The notes beneath the pieces are model-generated. The model was not told the origin of the DNA. It saw nothing but the letters and a program-made list of their open reading frames with translations, and searched no databases. A DNA stretch of 8,529 nt, from assembly GCA_003695105.1 (NCBI GenBank), contig RFIZ01000135.1, forward strand, positions 1-8,529, written 5' to 3'. The stretch is from Fidelibacterota bacterium (lineage in GTDB: Bacteria; Fidelibacterota; Marinisomatia; Marinisomatales; J089). Below, one piece after another: positions 1-7,309 of the stretch. Every line of letters starts with the position of its first letter. Position 1 is the stretch's first letter. A program made the translations under genes and the position numbers.

Positions 1-840
1 GACGAAGTCGTGGCCATCGGCGCTGCGATTCAGGGAGGAGTCCTCTCCGGGGATGTGGAAGATGTGTTGCTGCTGGATGTGACTCCGCTGTCCCTGGGCA
101 TCGAAACCCTGGGCGGTGTGTCCACGACCCTGATCGAACGGAACACCACTATCCCGACGAAAAAATCCCAGATCTTCAGCACAGCGGCCGACAATCAGAC
201 GTCGGTAGAGATTCATGTTTTGCAAGGTGAACGACAAATGGCCGCTGACAATAAAACCATCGGCCGCTTTCACCTGGATGGGATTCCCCCGGCTCCACGG
301 GGTATTCCCCAGATTGAAGTGACCTTCGATATCGACGCCAACGGAATCTTGAATGTGAGTGCCAAGGACAAGGCCACCGGAAAAGAACAGAGCATCCGCA
401 TTGAAGCCTCCAGCGGGCTGTCCGAAGCCGAAATCGAAAAAATGGTGAATGACGCCAAAAAGCACGAGGCCGAGGATAAAGAAAAGCGGGAATTGATTGA
501 GCTGCACAATACGGCTGAAACCCTGATTTACCAGACGGAGAAGAACCTGGATGAATTCAAGGACAAAATCACGGAAGAGGATCGCAAGGCCTTGACGGAT
601 GCAGTGGAAAATCTGAAAAAAGTCAATGCCGGTTCCAACAAGACCGATATCAAGAATGGCATCGATCAATTGAACAACAAATGGAATGCCATTGCCTCCA
701 AGCTCTACCAGACTCAGGGTGGGCCTGCCAATGGCGGAGCCGCCGGTTCCACCCAGAGCGAAACGAAGTCGAAGTCCAAATCATCGTCTTCCAAAGAAGA
801 CGCCGAAATCGAAGATGCGGATTTCGAGGTGGTCAATTAA
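1..840 (+). CDS. dnaK: Chaperone protein DnaK (Hsp70), C-terminal part, 5' end outside window
   Basis: This is the ATP-dependent Hsp70 chaperone, which binds exposed hydrophobic peptides in the cytoplasm and works with DnaJ and GrpE. The reading frame is open from base 1, so the gene is cut by the window edge; 279 codons remain of a usual length of about 610-640. The fragment starts at the end of the ATPase domain (DEVVAIGAAIQGG). It continues with the interdomain linker VLLLD (fragment residues 22-26), the beta-sandwich substrate-binding domain (about 27-140, with NTTIPTKKSQIFSTAADNQT and LQGERQMAADN), the helical lid (about 143-238) and a flexible tail ending in an acidic DADFEVV motif typical of the family. 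The tail carries an unusual run, KSKSKSSSSK (256-265), where many DnaK proteins have Gly/Ala/Gln. No dnaJ follows. An intrinsic terminator lies 17 bases after the stop. Identification is secure. Confidence 0.97.
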   Translation, partial: DEVVAIGAAIQGGVLSGDVEDVLLLDVTPLSLGIETLGGVSTTLIERNTTIPTKKSQIFSTAADNQTSVEIHVLQGERQMAADNKTIGRFHLDGIPPAPRGIPQIEVTFDIDANGILNVSAKDKATGKEQSIRIEASSGLSEAEIEKMVNDAKKHEAEDKEKRELIELHNTAETLIYQTEKNLDEFKDKITEEDRKALTDAVENLKKVNAGSNKTDIKNGIDQLNNKWNAIASKLYQTQGGPANGGAAGSTQSETKSKSKSSSSKEDAEIEDADFEVVN

Positions 841-857
841 CCACGTTTTTATTCGAC

Positions 858-884
858 AAAAGCGTCCCTCGGGGCGCTTTTTTT
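858..884 (+). terminator. Intrinsic terminator of dnaK
   Basis: A perfect 10-pair hairpin (one G-T wobble) forms between 858-867 (AAAAGCGTCC) and 872-881 (GGGCGCTTTT), with a four-base CTCG loop. Seven T residues run through 878-884. The stem, short loop and T tract match the classical Rho-independent design. It begins 17 bases after the dnaK stop and should separate dnaK from the downstream tamB unit. Confidence 0.87.
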
Positions 885-911
885 GTATATGGAACTGTCT
901 CCTCGTATATT
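883..911 (+). promoter_or_regulatory. Candidate sigma70-type promoter for tamB
   Basis: A TTGTAT hexamer at 883-888 (three of six matches to TTGACA, including the TTG) is followed after 17 bases by TATATT at 906-911 (five of six matches to TATAAT). It starts in the T tract of the dnaK terminator. Transcription would begin near 917-920, giving a leader of about 20-25 bases that still contains the GAGGA at 921-925. The geometry is good, but the -35 match is weak. If the organism belongs to Bacteroidota, its promoter consensus would differ and this call would lose force. Confidence 0.4.
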
Positions 912-940
912 CGTAACGTCGAGGAACTCCGATCCCAACC

Positions 941-3900
941 ATGAAAAGATTCCGCAGAGTCTACCTTCTCTTCACAGTCGTCCTGCTGGCGGCGGTAGTC
1001 TTCGTACCCCGGGTATCTCTTTGGGAGACCCCGCTGCGGCAGTATGTGAATCGCCACTATTTTCATCCTAAAGGCTGGCAGATGGATTGGGAGGAGATTT
1101 CCGGGTATTTGTTTACTTCCGTCAGACTCCGGAATCTGGTTATATGGAATGACAAGGGGGATTCCCTTACGATCGGGGAAGGGGGGTTCGCCCTGGAACC
1201 CATTTCTTTGCTCACCAATCAGCCCACGCTATCCTATCTGGAGGGAAATCCGGTTCGCTGGAGCCGGCAAAGCCCGGCCGACCGTGGTCGTCCGTCGCGA
1301 ATTCCATCCGATATCTCTCCCTTACCACCTTTCCGGATTCGGAGGATTCTTTTGAAGGGAGCGTACGAACAGGTTGCCCGTTCTGCTCACCCGATTACCT
1401 TCGACTTCCAGGGTCAGTGGATCTCGGAAGGATCGAAACAAAAATGCATTGTCGATAATCTGGATGTGTGGGAAGGACCCGTGGCCGCCGGAGTTTCCCT
1501 CTACAATTCTCTGCTCACAGCCGATGTTGCCCGTGATTCGATTTGGCTGTTTCCGGTGAACGGTTCCTGGAATCAGATTTCCTTTTCGGGCCGGGTCGCC
1601 GGAAACTGGTCGGCACCCGACTGGAATGCCAGCCTTCAAACGGGACCGGTAGCGCTGGATTCTCTGGGTTTGAATCTGCCGAACCTGGATTCCACCCTGA
1701 ACCGTATGGAATGGGGGTTGCAGGTGCAGTACGGAAAGCAATCAGGGAGTCTGGTGGTGGAAGGACATCCTGAATCCGGTGCGGCCCCCCTGCGGGCCCA
1801 GGCTGCCTTTCAGGTGGCCGACGAGCGGATTATTCTGGATTCTTTGATTGTTCGACGGAAAGAAAGCTCTCTGGCCTTTCGCGGCAGTGCGGTTCCCGGA
1901 GAGGAATTCCGGCTGCAGTCCGACTGGTCGCACCTGCATCTCCGGGACTGGCTGATGGTACCGTTTGACAATTCTCTGAATGGAAACCTTTTACTCTCCG
2001 GGGTCATCCCAACGGATTCCAGCTGGAAAATGACGGCCTCCTTTGCTTTGGAGGAAACGCAGGCCTGGAACCAGTCCAGTCTCTACTCCGGCACGGTGGT
2101 CCTGACACCCCGGATGATTGAACTGGTGGAGCCTCTGAATATTACCCAGGCCGGCGGCCGGATTCAAATCCGGGGTCACACAGACCCGCACCTTCGATCT
2201 TTTGACTGGACCGTGGACGCTGATCAGTTTGACCTGTCGCCATTGAAAAATCTCACCCGGGGAGCGGAAGGAATCTTTTCTGGAAAGGGACGCTGGGTCC
2301 GGGACCGGAATCGGCAAACATTACAGGGGGATGTGCGTCTGACCTCCGGGTCCCTGGCGGGGTTCCGGTGTGCTGATCTGCAACTGGATGGAAATTTATT
2401 GTTCAACGACCGGACAGATATGGAGGGCCGATTCCATGTCAGCGGCACCACCCTGAACTGGAAAAACCAGACGGCCGATCATCTCACCGGTGATTTCACC
2501 TTGCGGGATTCTACGGTCACCCTGGACAATATCCATGTGTCCAAGGACCAGGATTATATCCAGTTGTCAGGGACCATCAATGCGGCGGGAAAGGTGCACC
2601 TGGATCGGTTTCAGGCCTCTTACCAGGGTCATGTCATGGCGACGCCCCAGCCCGTGGAATTCACCCTGTCCCGCACCGGAGTTCGGACCCGTCCGTTCGA
2701 ATTGCACGTGGATGACGGGATCGTCTCCGGAGTGGTGGAGAAAGGAAAAAACTGGGACCTACGCCTGAAAGTGACCAATATTCCTGCAGATTTGGTTTCT
2801 ACCTTCATCCCGGACGAGCGACTGCGCTTTACCGGCATAATTTTCGGTGAAATCGGGATTAATACGGCGCCGGAGGAACGTCGGGTGTCCCTGGATGTGT
2901 CATTGAAAAACGGTGAAATTGCCGGCGAGCCCTTTGATGATATGGTCCTGTCCGGACTGCTGGAACGGGATATCCTCCATATTGATAATGTGGCCCTCAC
3001 CCGGGAGGGGAAAACCGGGTTTCAGGTATCCGGGGTGATTCCGTTGCGGGCGGATTCGACCCGGCCCGTAATGATCGATTTGGCCACTCACTTTCATGAC
3101 TTTCACCTGACAACCCTGACCCAGTTTATTCCCCATTTTTTCTCGATGGACGGCCGGGTGTCCGGTACGTTCGATCTGGCCGGAACATCTGACCATACCA
3201 CGTTCCAGTACGATCTGACGATTGATCAGGCCCGCTTCGATCGGATTCCGCTGGGCACCGTGTCCGGAACGGGATTCTACCGGAATCACCGTTGGGTCAT
3301 GACCCATTATCAGGCTCTGGATCGGGGAGATTCCCTGGGGGGAAATGGATACCTGCCCATTGATCTGGATCTGGGTTCACCCCGTCTGGGTCAATTGCTC
3401 CCGCAGGATTCATTGTTCATCCACGTGGCCGGGACAAAATCGGATCTGGTCTTTCTCAGTGCGTATATCACCGACCTGGATTCCGCCCGGGGTCACTTTG
3501 ATCTGGAGCTGAATCTGAGCGGAAACCTGGAGCATATCATTCGGGACGGAATGGCGAAAGCGCAGGAGGCCAGGATCTATTCTCCGCTTCTGGATAATGC
3601 CATCAAACATGTCAACGGCAACATATCCATTGCCGATAATTTGTTGTACATCCATGAATTGACCGGCAGTCTCAAACAAAAAGAAGACGGCACACCGTCC
3701 AATCTGTCGGTATCCGGTGAAATGGATCTCACCCAATTCTTCCGGCCCAGGTATCAGATCCAGGTGCAGGGAAAAAATATATATTTCAGTTCCATCGCAG
3801 AGGATATGAAGGGGCTGGTCAATGTAGATGTGGCCATTACCGGCCGGGATACGGTCACCATCGAGGGGACTATTCCGGTGGTACAGGTGGAGTTGACAAA

Positions 3901-4690
3901 AGAGTTCGTGTCGGAGTCGGTTCCCCCGGGTGTGACTGAGCCGGGGGATATCATTCCTTATTACAAAATCAACTTTCCCATCGTCGGCGAATTGAATCTG
4001 GTCAATCAGCAGGTGGATGCCAATCTGGGCGGGGAGGTGAGTTTGAGTCAATTGGGAAATGAAGAGACCAACTACGCCGGTGAATTGTTCGTGAAAGACG
4101 GGCGGTTCTACTATAGCGGAGGGATCTTTAAGAATTTGAATGGCTATCTCTCGTTCGATGGCAAGGGATTCAACCCCTATCTGGATTTTTCCGCCGAAAC
4201 CAGTATCGATGGAGAATTGATCAGTATCTCCCTTACGGGACCCTTGGATAATCCCACCATGAATCTGTCATCGGCCAGTAACTTTTCCCAAAGCGATATC
4301 TTGCAACTGCTCACCTGGCGGAAACGCTTTTCGGAACAGGACCTCACTTCCACTGGTTTGGGTACGCAGGCTCAGGCTATATTTACTGCTTGGTTTGAGA
4401 GCCAATTGGAAAAGAATTTGATGGAATTCAGCGGCCTCAACCGTCTGGGGATCGTTCAGGATGTGAGCATTTCGGGCTTGAATCCCAGTGGAAATGAAGA
4501 TCTCACCATCAAAGCAGATCTTTCACAAAAAGTGTCTCTGAATTACGCCTATCGGAGATCCTTTTCCTTAACCAGTCCCACACATATGTTGGGCGTGGAG
4601 TACAAATTCAATCGGTATCTGTCCGTCGTTGGAAACATTGATCAAACCGGAAACTTTCAGGCGAAGTACCGCCTGCGGTATTCTTATTAA
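941..4690 (+). CDS. tamB: Translocation/assembly module protein TamB (DUF490 family)
   Basis: TamB is a very long, groove-shaped beta-helical protein anchored in the inner membrane. It spans the periplasm to meet an Omp85 partner and is linked to outer-membrane protein assembly and phospholipid transport. This protein has 1249 residues, close to the roughly 1260 of E. coli TamB. It opens with a basic start (MKRFRR) and one hydrophobic anchor (about residues 8-24). A long region of repeated short beta-strands follows. The conserved C-terminal TamB domain covers roughly 1000-1249, with GELFVKDGRFYYSG, LSFDGKGFNPYLDFSAET and the SSASNFSQSDILQLLTW segment from residue 1110. The final 55 residues alternate polar and hydrophobic positions and end RLRYSY, as in the strand-rich end of known TamB. 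The start is fixed: an in-frame TAA lies at 914-916 and 941 is the first ATG after it. GAGGA (921-925) is 15 bases upstream, a long spacing. The Omp85 partner gene follows and overlaps it. Confidence 0.92.
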   Translation: MKRFRRVYLLFTVVLLAAVVFVPRVSLWETPLRQYVNRHYFHPKGWQMDWEEISGYLFTSVRLRNLVIWNDKGDSLTIGEGGFALEPISLLTNQPTLSYLEGNPVRWSRQSPADRGRPSRIPSDISPLPPFRIRRILLKGAYEQVARSAHPITFDFQGQWISEGSKQKCIVDNLDVWEGPVAAGVSLYNSLLTADVARDSIWLFPVNGSWNQISFSGRVAGNWSAPDWNASLQTGPVALDSLGLNLPNLDSTLNRMEWGLQVQYGKQSGSLVVEGHPESGAAPLRAQAAFQVADERIILDSLIVRRKESSLAFRGSAVPGEEFRLQSDWSHLHLRDWLMVPFDNSLNGNLLLSGVIPTDSSWKMTASFALEETQAWNQSSLYSGTVVLTPRMIELVEPLNITQAGGRIQIRGHTDPHLRSFDWTVDADQFDLSPLKNLTRGAEGIFSGKGRWVRDRNRQTLQGDVRLTSGSLAGFRCADLQLDGNLLFNDRTDMEGRFHVSGTTLNWKNQTADHLTGDFTLRDSTVTLDNIHVSKDQDYIQLSGTINAAGKVHLDRFQASYQGHVMATPQPVEFTLSRTGVRTRPFELHVDDGIVSGVVEKGKNWDLRLKVTNIPADLVSTFIPDERLRFTGIIFGEIGINTAPEERRVSLDVSLKNGEIAGEPFDDMVLSGLLERDILHIDNVALTREGKTGFQVSGVIPLRADSTRPVMIDLATHFHDFHLTTLTQFIPHFFSMDGRVSGTFDLAGTSDHTTFQYDLTIDQARFDRIPLGTVSGTGFYRNHRWVMTHYQALDRGDSLGGNGYLPIDLDLGSPRLGQLLPQDSLFIHVAGTKSDLVFLSAYITDLDSARGHFDLELNLSGNLEHIIRDGMAKAQEARIYSPLLDNAIKHVNGNISIADNLLYIHELTGSLKQKEDGTPSNLSVSGEMDLTQFFRPRYQIQVQGKNIYFSSIAEDMKGLVNVDVAITGRDTVTIEGTIPVVQVELTKEFVSESVPPGVTEPGDIIPYYKINFPIVGELNLVNQQVDANLGGEVSLSQLGNEETNYAGELFVKDGRFYYSGGIFKNLNGYLSFDGKGFNPYLDFSAETSIDGELISISLTGPLDNPTMNLSSASNFSQSDILQLLTWRKRFSEQDLTSTGLGTQAQAIFTAWFESQLEKNLMEFSGLNRLGIVQDVSISGLNPSGNEDLTIKADLSQKVSLNYAYRRSFSLTSPTHMLGVEYKFNRYLSVVGNIDQTGNFQAKYRLRYSY

Positions 4691-6473
4691 TGTTTTTCTG
4701 CTTTTAGGAGTCAGTCCCCTTTTATGGTCCCCCCTGAAGGCCCAGGGGAAAAAAGTCACCTATATCCGATCCATTTCTTTCCTGGGAAATGCTTCCCTGC
4801 CGGAAAATGAATTGCGACCGTTGCTGAAATCCCGGGTGGCGGGTGTGTTCCAGAAAAAACCGTTCGACCGTCGGAAGTTGCGCCTGGATGCCATTAGTTT
4901 GAAAACCTACTATTTATCCCGGGGATACCTGGAAGTGGTGGTGCAGGATTCGTTTACGGTGGAGGACGACTGGGTGGATGTTGTCTTTCGGATCCGGGAA
5001 GGGAAACGGTATTTCGTGCAGGGAGTGACGGTCCAGGGGAATGCAGCCATCGCTACGAATGACATTATCGATTTACTGGGGGTCCACATCCACGAACCGT
5101 ACGATCCCGTACACGTGAAAGAAAATATCTCCCGGGTGGAAGAAGCCTACCAGGAAATCCATAAATTGTTCAATCAGGTTCAGGTATTCGATGAAATTAC
5201 GGATTCGGTTCAGGTCCGGGTCGTCATTCGGGAGGGTCCTGACGTCCGCATTCATCATATTTATTTTGAAGGTCTGGAAACGCTGGACACGTCTCTGGTA
5301 CGGAGGGAATTGTTGATTTCTGAGGGTGATTTCTATCAAAAGAGCCGGATCGACCAGTCCCGGAAACGCATATTGGAAACCGGTGTGTTTTCCTTCGCTA
5401 CCCTGACTCCCATACTCGTAACCGGGAGCGATTCCCTGGTTAATCTATTGGTGGAAGTCCGACGTTTCAAACAGCGGGAATGGATTTCGGAAGGAGGTTA
5501 TTATCCGATTCCCTACTATGAAGGGGCGGAGCCCATTCCCGGAGCCGGTCTGGAAGTGGAATGGAAGAATCGCTCTCTGGCCCGCAGCACGACCAATTTC
5601 TCGGCCAAGCTGACGGGTCATGCTCTGATTTCGGGTAGCCAGGTGCGTCCCAAAATCCGGATGGAAATCGGATTGACCAATCAATGGCTATGGGCGATAC
5701 GGATTCCCACCCGACTGCAAGCCTATTATGAGTCGTTTAAAAATTACAATTCCGCCAGTCAGCCCCTGATTCTACGATACGGTGTGCAATTGTCATCCCT
5801 GAAGAAATTCGATGACCGTTCCTATATCGATTACGGGCTTCGGTGGGAAAAATTTATCGAACCCCAGGAAACCCGGACCCGGGTCGAACAACGGACCATG
5901 CATATGAAATCCCGCTGGGACCACACGGACGACGCCCTGTATCCCACCCGCGGATATTCCCTGACCAATGATATGGTGTGGACGGGAGGCTTACTGGGCG
6001 GCAATCAGGATTTTTTCAAAGTGGATCTGGGCGGCAATGCCTATGTTCCGTTGCCGGCGGGGTGGGTCTTGGCCGGGAGGATCAAGGTGGGAAAAATCTT
6101 CGGTTGGGATTCCACCTATCAGGACATTCGCTTCGATAAATTCTATCTGGGCGGAGCCACCAGTCTGCGAGGCTGGGATTTGCTGAAACTACGGGTGGAC
6201 AGTGACGGCAACCCGTCCGGAGATATTTTCCGGATTTTGTCCAACTGGGAACTTCGCTTTCCGTTGGGCTGGATTTTTGGCGGAGAATTGTTCTGGGACG
6301 GCGGGTATCTGGCTCCGGGACCGGGTCGCTGGTCGGAGCAATACTTTGATTGGAACTGGGGTCTGGGTGTTACGCTCAATTCTCCCCTGGGACCCTTGCG
6401 GGTGGATGCGGCTTTCCCGGATGACGGTTCGGCCCCGTTCAAAATCCAACTAGGGGTCCAGTACATCTTTTAG
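4629..6473 (+). CDS. tamA: Outer-membrane Omp85 protein, TamA-like (three POTRA domains plus beta-barrel)
   Basis: This is an outer-membrane barrel of the BamA/TamA superfamily and the probable partner of the preceding TamB. With the 4629 start it has 614 residues (E. coli TamA is about 577; BamA about 800). A signal peptide occupies about 1-39: basic FRR, a hydrophobic ILINVFLLLGVSPLLW core, then LKAQ. Three POTRA-like units follow (about 43-127, 128-206, 207-285). The barrel runs from about 286 to 614 and contains the family hallmarks DDALYPTRGYSL (433-444) and GGATSLRGW (508-516), the loop-6 LRG motif, and ends on Phe (VQYIF). Three rather than five POTRAs, and the tamB neighbour, favour TamA over BamA. 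The start is uncertain: there is no usable in-frame ATG or GTG, only TTG at 4629 or 4638 (or a rare ATT at 4680), with no clear ribosome binding site. The signal core begins before the tamB stop, so the overlap is real and suggests translational coupling. The symbol is by homology and context. Confidence 0.88.
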   Translation: METLIKPETFRRSTACGILINVFLLLGVSPLLWSPLKAQGKKVTYIRSISFLGNASLPENELRPLLKSRVAGVFQKKPFDRRKLRLDAISLKTYYLSRGYLEVVVQDSFTVEDDWVDVVFRIREGKRYFVQGVTVQGNAAIATNDIIDLLGVHIHEPYDPVHVKENISRVEEAYQEIHKLFNQVQVFDEITDSVQVRVVIREGPDVRIHHIYFEGLETLDTSLVRRELLISEGDFYQKSRIDQSRKRILETGVFSFATLTPILVTGSDSLVNLLVEVRRFKQREWISEGGYYPIPYYEGAEPIPGAGLEVEWKNRSLARSTTNFSAKLTGHALISGSQVRPKIRMEIGLTNQWLWAIRIPTRLQAYYESFKNYNSASQPLILRYGVQLSSLKKFDDRSYIDYGLRWEKFIEPQETRTRVEQRTMHMKSRWDHTDDALYPTRGYSLTNDMVWTGGLLGGNQDFFKVDLGGNAYVPLPAGWVLAGRIKVGKIFGWDSTYQDIRFDKFYLGGATSLRGWDLLKLRVDSDGNPSGDIFRILSNWELRFPLGWIFGGELFWDGGYLAPGPGRWSEQYFDWNWGLGVTLNSPLGPLRVDAAFPDDGSAPFKIQLGVQYIF

Positions 6474-6510
6474 GAACTTTCTTTTCCCTCGGCGTATAAG
6501 GGGGAGTTCC
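6473..6510. repeat. Imperfect inverted repeat at the end of the tamA-like gene
   Basis: GGAACT at 6473-6478 pairs perfectly with AGTTCC at 6505-6510. An inner arm, TTCCCT (6484-6489), can pair with AGGGGG (6499-6504) with two G-T wobbles, leaving a nine-base loop and a five-base bulge on the left side. The left arm begins on the last base of the TAG stop codon. No T run follows, so a classical terminator is unlikely. It may stabilise the 3' end of the upstream message. The loop side also contains TATAAG (6495-6500), a possible -10 element without a convincing -35. Confidence 0.35.
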
Positions 6511-6525
6511 TGGTTGGAGGAAGGT

Positions 6526-6553
6526 GAAAGGGGCATCTAAATTTGCCCTTTTC
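6526..6553 (+). promoter_or_regulatory. Hairpin in the leader of the TPR lipoprotein gene
   Basis: GAAAGGGGCA (6526-6535) pairs with TGCCCTTTTC (6544-6553) over ten positions with one G-T wobble and an eight-base loop. The T residues lie inside the 3' arm and the sequence after it (TAACTGG) is not T-rich, so it would be at most a weak terminator or attenuator. It ends 12 bases before the GAGGA ribosome binding site, so it could affect mRNA stability or uncouple expression of the genes on either side. Confidence 0.4.
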
Positions 6554-6565
6554 TAACTGGTAATC

Positions 6566-6570
6566 GAGGA
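6566..6570 (+). promoter_or_regulatory. Ribosome binding site of the TPR lipoprotein gene
   Basis: GAGGA lies four bases before the ATG at 6575. It is the best-placed Shine-Dalgarno sequence in the window; the tamA-like, moxR and DUF58 starts lack a clear one. It supports independent initiation of this gene after the 101-base gap. Confidence 0.6.
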
Positions 6571-6574
6571 TGGT

Positions 6575-7309
6575 ATGAAGCAAATAAGCACAGGATTCTG
6601 TCTCCTATTCTTCCTTTTGGTTGGATGTAGCAAGTCCCCCCAAGAGTTATTTACCGAAGCTGAAAAATGGGTCGCCAAGGATTCATTGCAATTGGCTCTG
6701 AAAGGATTTCAAACCGTGGTGGAATCCTTTCCGGAAGACAGTCTGGCTCCGGTCAGTCAATATCGCATTGCCCGCCTGTATCTGGACCGGGCCAACGACA
6801 TGGACCAGGGTCTGGAAGCCCTCAAGGTGGTCATCGATAACTATCCTCAGTCACCGCAGGCGGCCCAGGCCCGAAAAGATATCGCCGACTTCCCGGAATG
6901 GGTCTACAACCGGGCCGAGTCGATCCGGGCCGGGAAACGGTTTCAGGATACGATTCACCTCCTGTCCTTTCTCATCGATCGCTATCCCGATCATCCACTG
7001 GCCCCAAAGTCCCAGTATCTGATCGGCGATATCTATATGAACGATATCCGGGATTTCCAGTCTGCCCTGGAAGCCTATCGCAAAGTGCTGAACCTGTTCC
7101 CGGGATCGAAGCAGGAAGCCCATGCCCAGTTCATGCTGGGGTATATTTATGCCAATGTATTGAACGATCTGGATCAGGCTCGAACTGAATATGAGACCTT
7201 TCTGAAACGCTTCCCCAAGAGTGAACTGGCGCCGTCGGTGAAATTTGAACTGGAATATCTGGGGAAGGATATCAACGAAATCCCTCAACTGAAACACATT
7301 GCATCCTGA
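6575..7309 (+). CDS. TPR-repeat outer-membrane lipoprotein, BamD/YbgF-like
   Basis: A 244-residue predicted lipoprotein. The N-terminus MKQISTGFCLLFFLLVGC carries a lipobox (LVGC) with the lipidated Cys at 18. Ser at the next position, rather than Asp, fits outer-membrane sorting under E. coli rules. The mature part is helical with five repeats that each close on an aromatic-Pro pair: FP 52-53, YP 90-91, YP 137-138, FP 175-176 and FP 213-214. Spacing is 38, 47, 38 and 38 residues; the repeats read roughly (F/Y)P-x-S-x-x-A-x-x-x-x-Y/F. This is the TPR pattern of BamD (about 245 residues) and YbgF/CpoB, which scaffold protein complexes at the periplasmic face of the outer membrane. Following TamB and an Omp85 barrel, a BamD-like role in barrel assembly is plausible but inferred. 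The ATG has GAGGA four bases upstream. The stop overlaps the moxR start by one base. A TPR protein of the Bat operon is an alternative. Confidence 0.87.
   Translation: MKQISTGFCLLFFLLVGCSKSPQELFTEAEKWVAKDSLQLALKGFQTVVESFPEDSLAPVSQYRIARLYLDRANDMDQGLEALKVVIDNYPQSPQAAQARKDIADFPEWVYNRAESIRAGKRFQDTIHLLSFLIDRYPDHPLAPKSQYLIGDIYMNDIRDFQSALEAYRKVLNLFPGSKQEAHAQFMLGYIYANVLNDLDQARTEYETFLKRFPKSELAPSVKFELEYLGKDINEIPQLKHIAS

Noticed and set aside
681..944. Plus-strand open frames over the dnaK end and the dnaK-tamB gap
   Set aside because: They overlap dnaK in another frame, run through the terminator, and encode compositionally odd peptides with no family features.
3775..3786. 12-base AT palindrome AAATATATATTT inside tamB
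   Set aside because: It encodes Lys-Asn-Ile-Tyr-Phe in a beta-rich stretch that fits the protein, and no promoter or gene start lies nearby. Probably chance.
3410..4051. Long open frame on the minus strand (213 codons)
   Set aside because: It lies wholly inside tamB, opposite a strongly supported coding frame, has no recognisable domain and no ribosome binding site. It is a shadow of the + strand codon pattern.
4706..4726. AGGAG followed by ATG at 4724 as the true start of the Omp85 gene
   Set aside because: That ATG is out of frame with the POTRA/barrel frame and its ORF ends after fewer than 30 codons; it would also remove the signal peptide.
4629..6473. The Omp85 gene as the essential bamA
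   Set aside because: Only three POTRA-like units are seen and the length is about 610 residues, with tamB next to it and no usual bamA neighbours such as skp or lpx genes in the window. TamA-like is the better call, though BamA is not fully excluded.
6495..6500. TATAAG as the -10 of a promoter for the lipoprotein gene
   Set aside because: No convincing -35 lies 16-18 bases upstream (at best three of six matches) and there is no extended -10 TG. Kept only as a remark under the inverted repeat.
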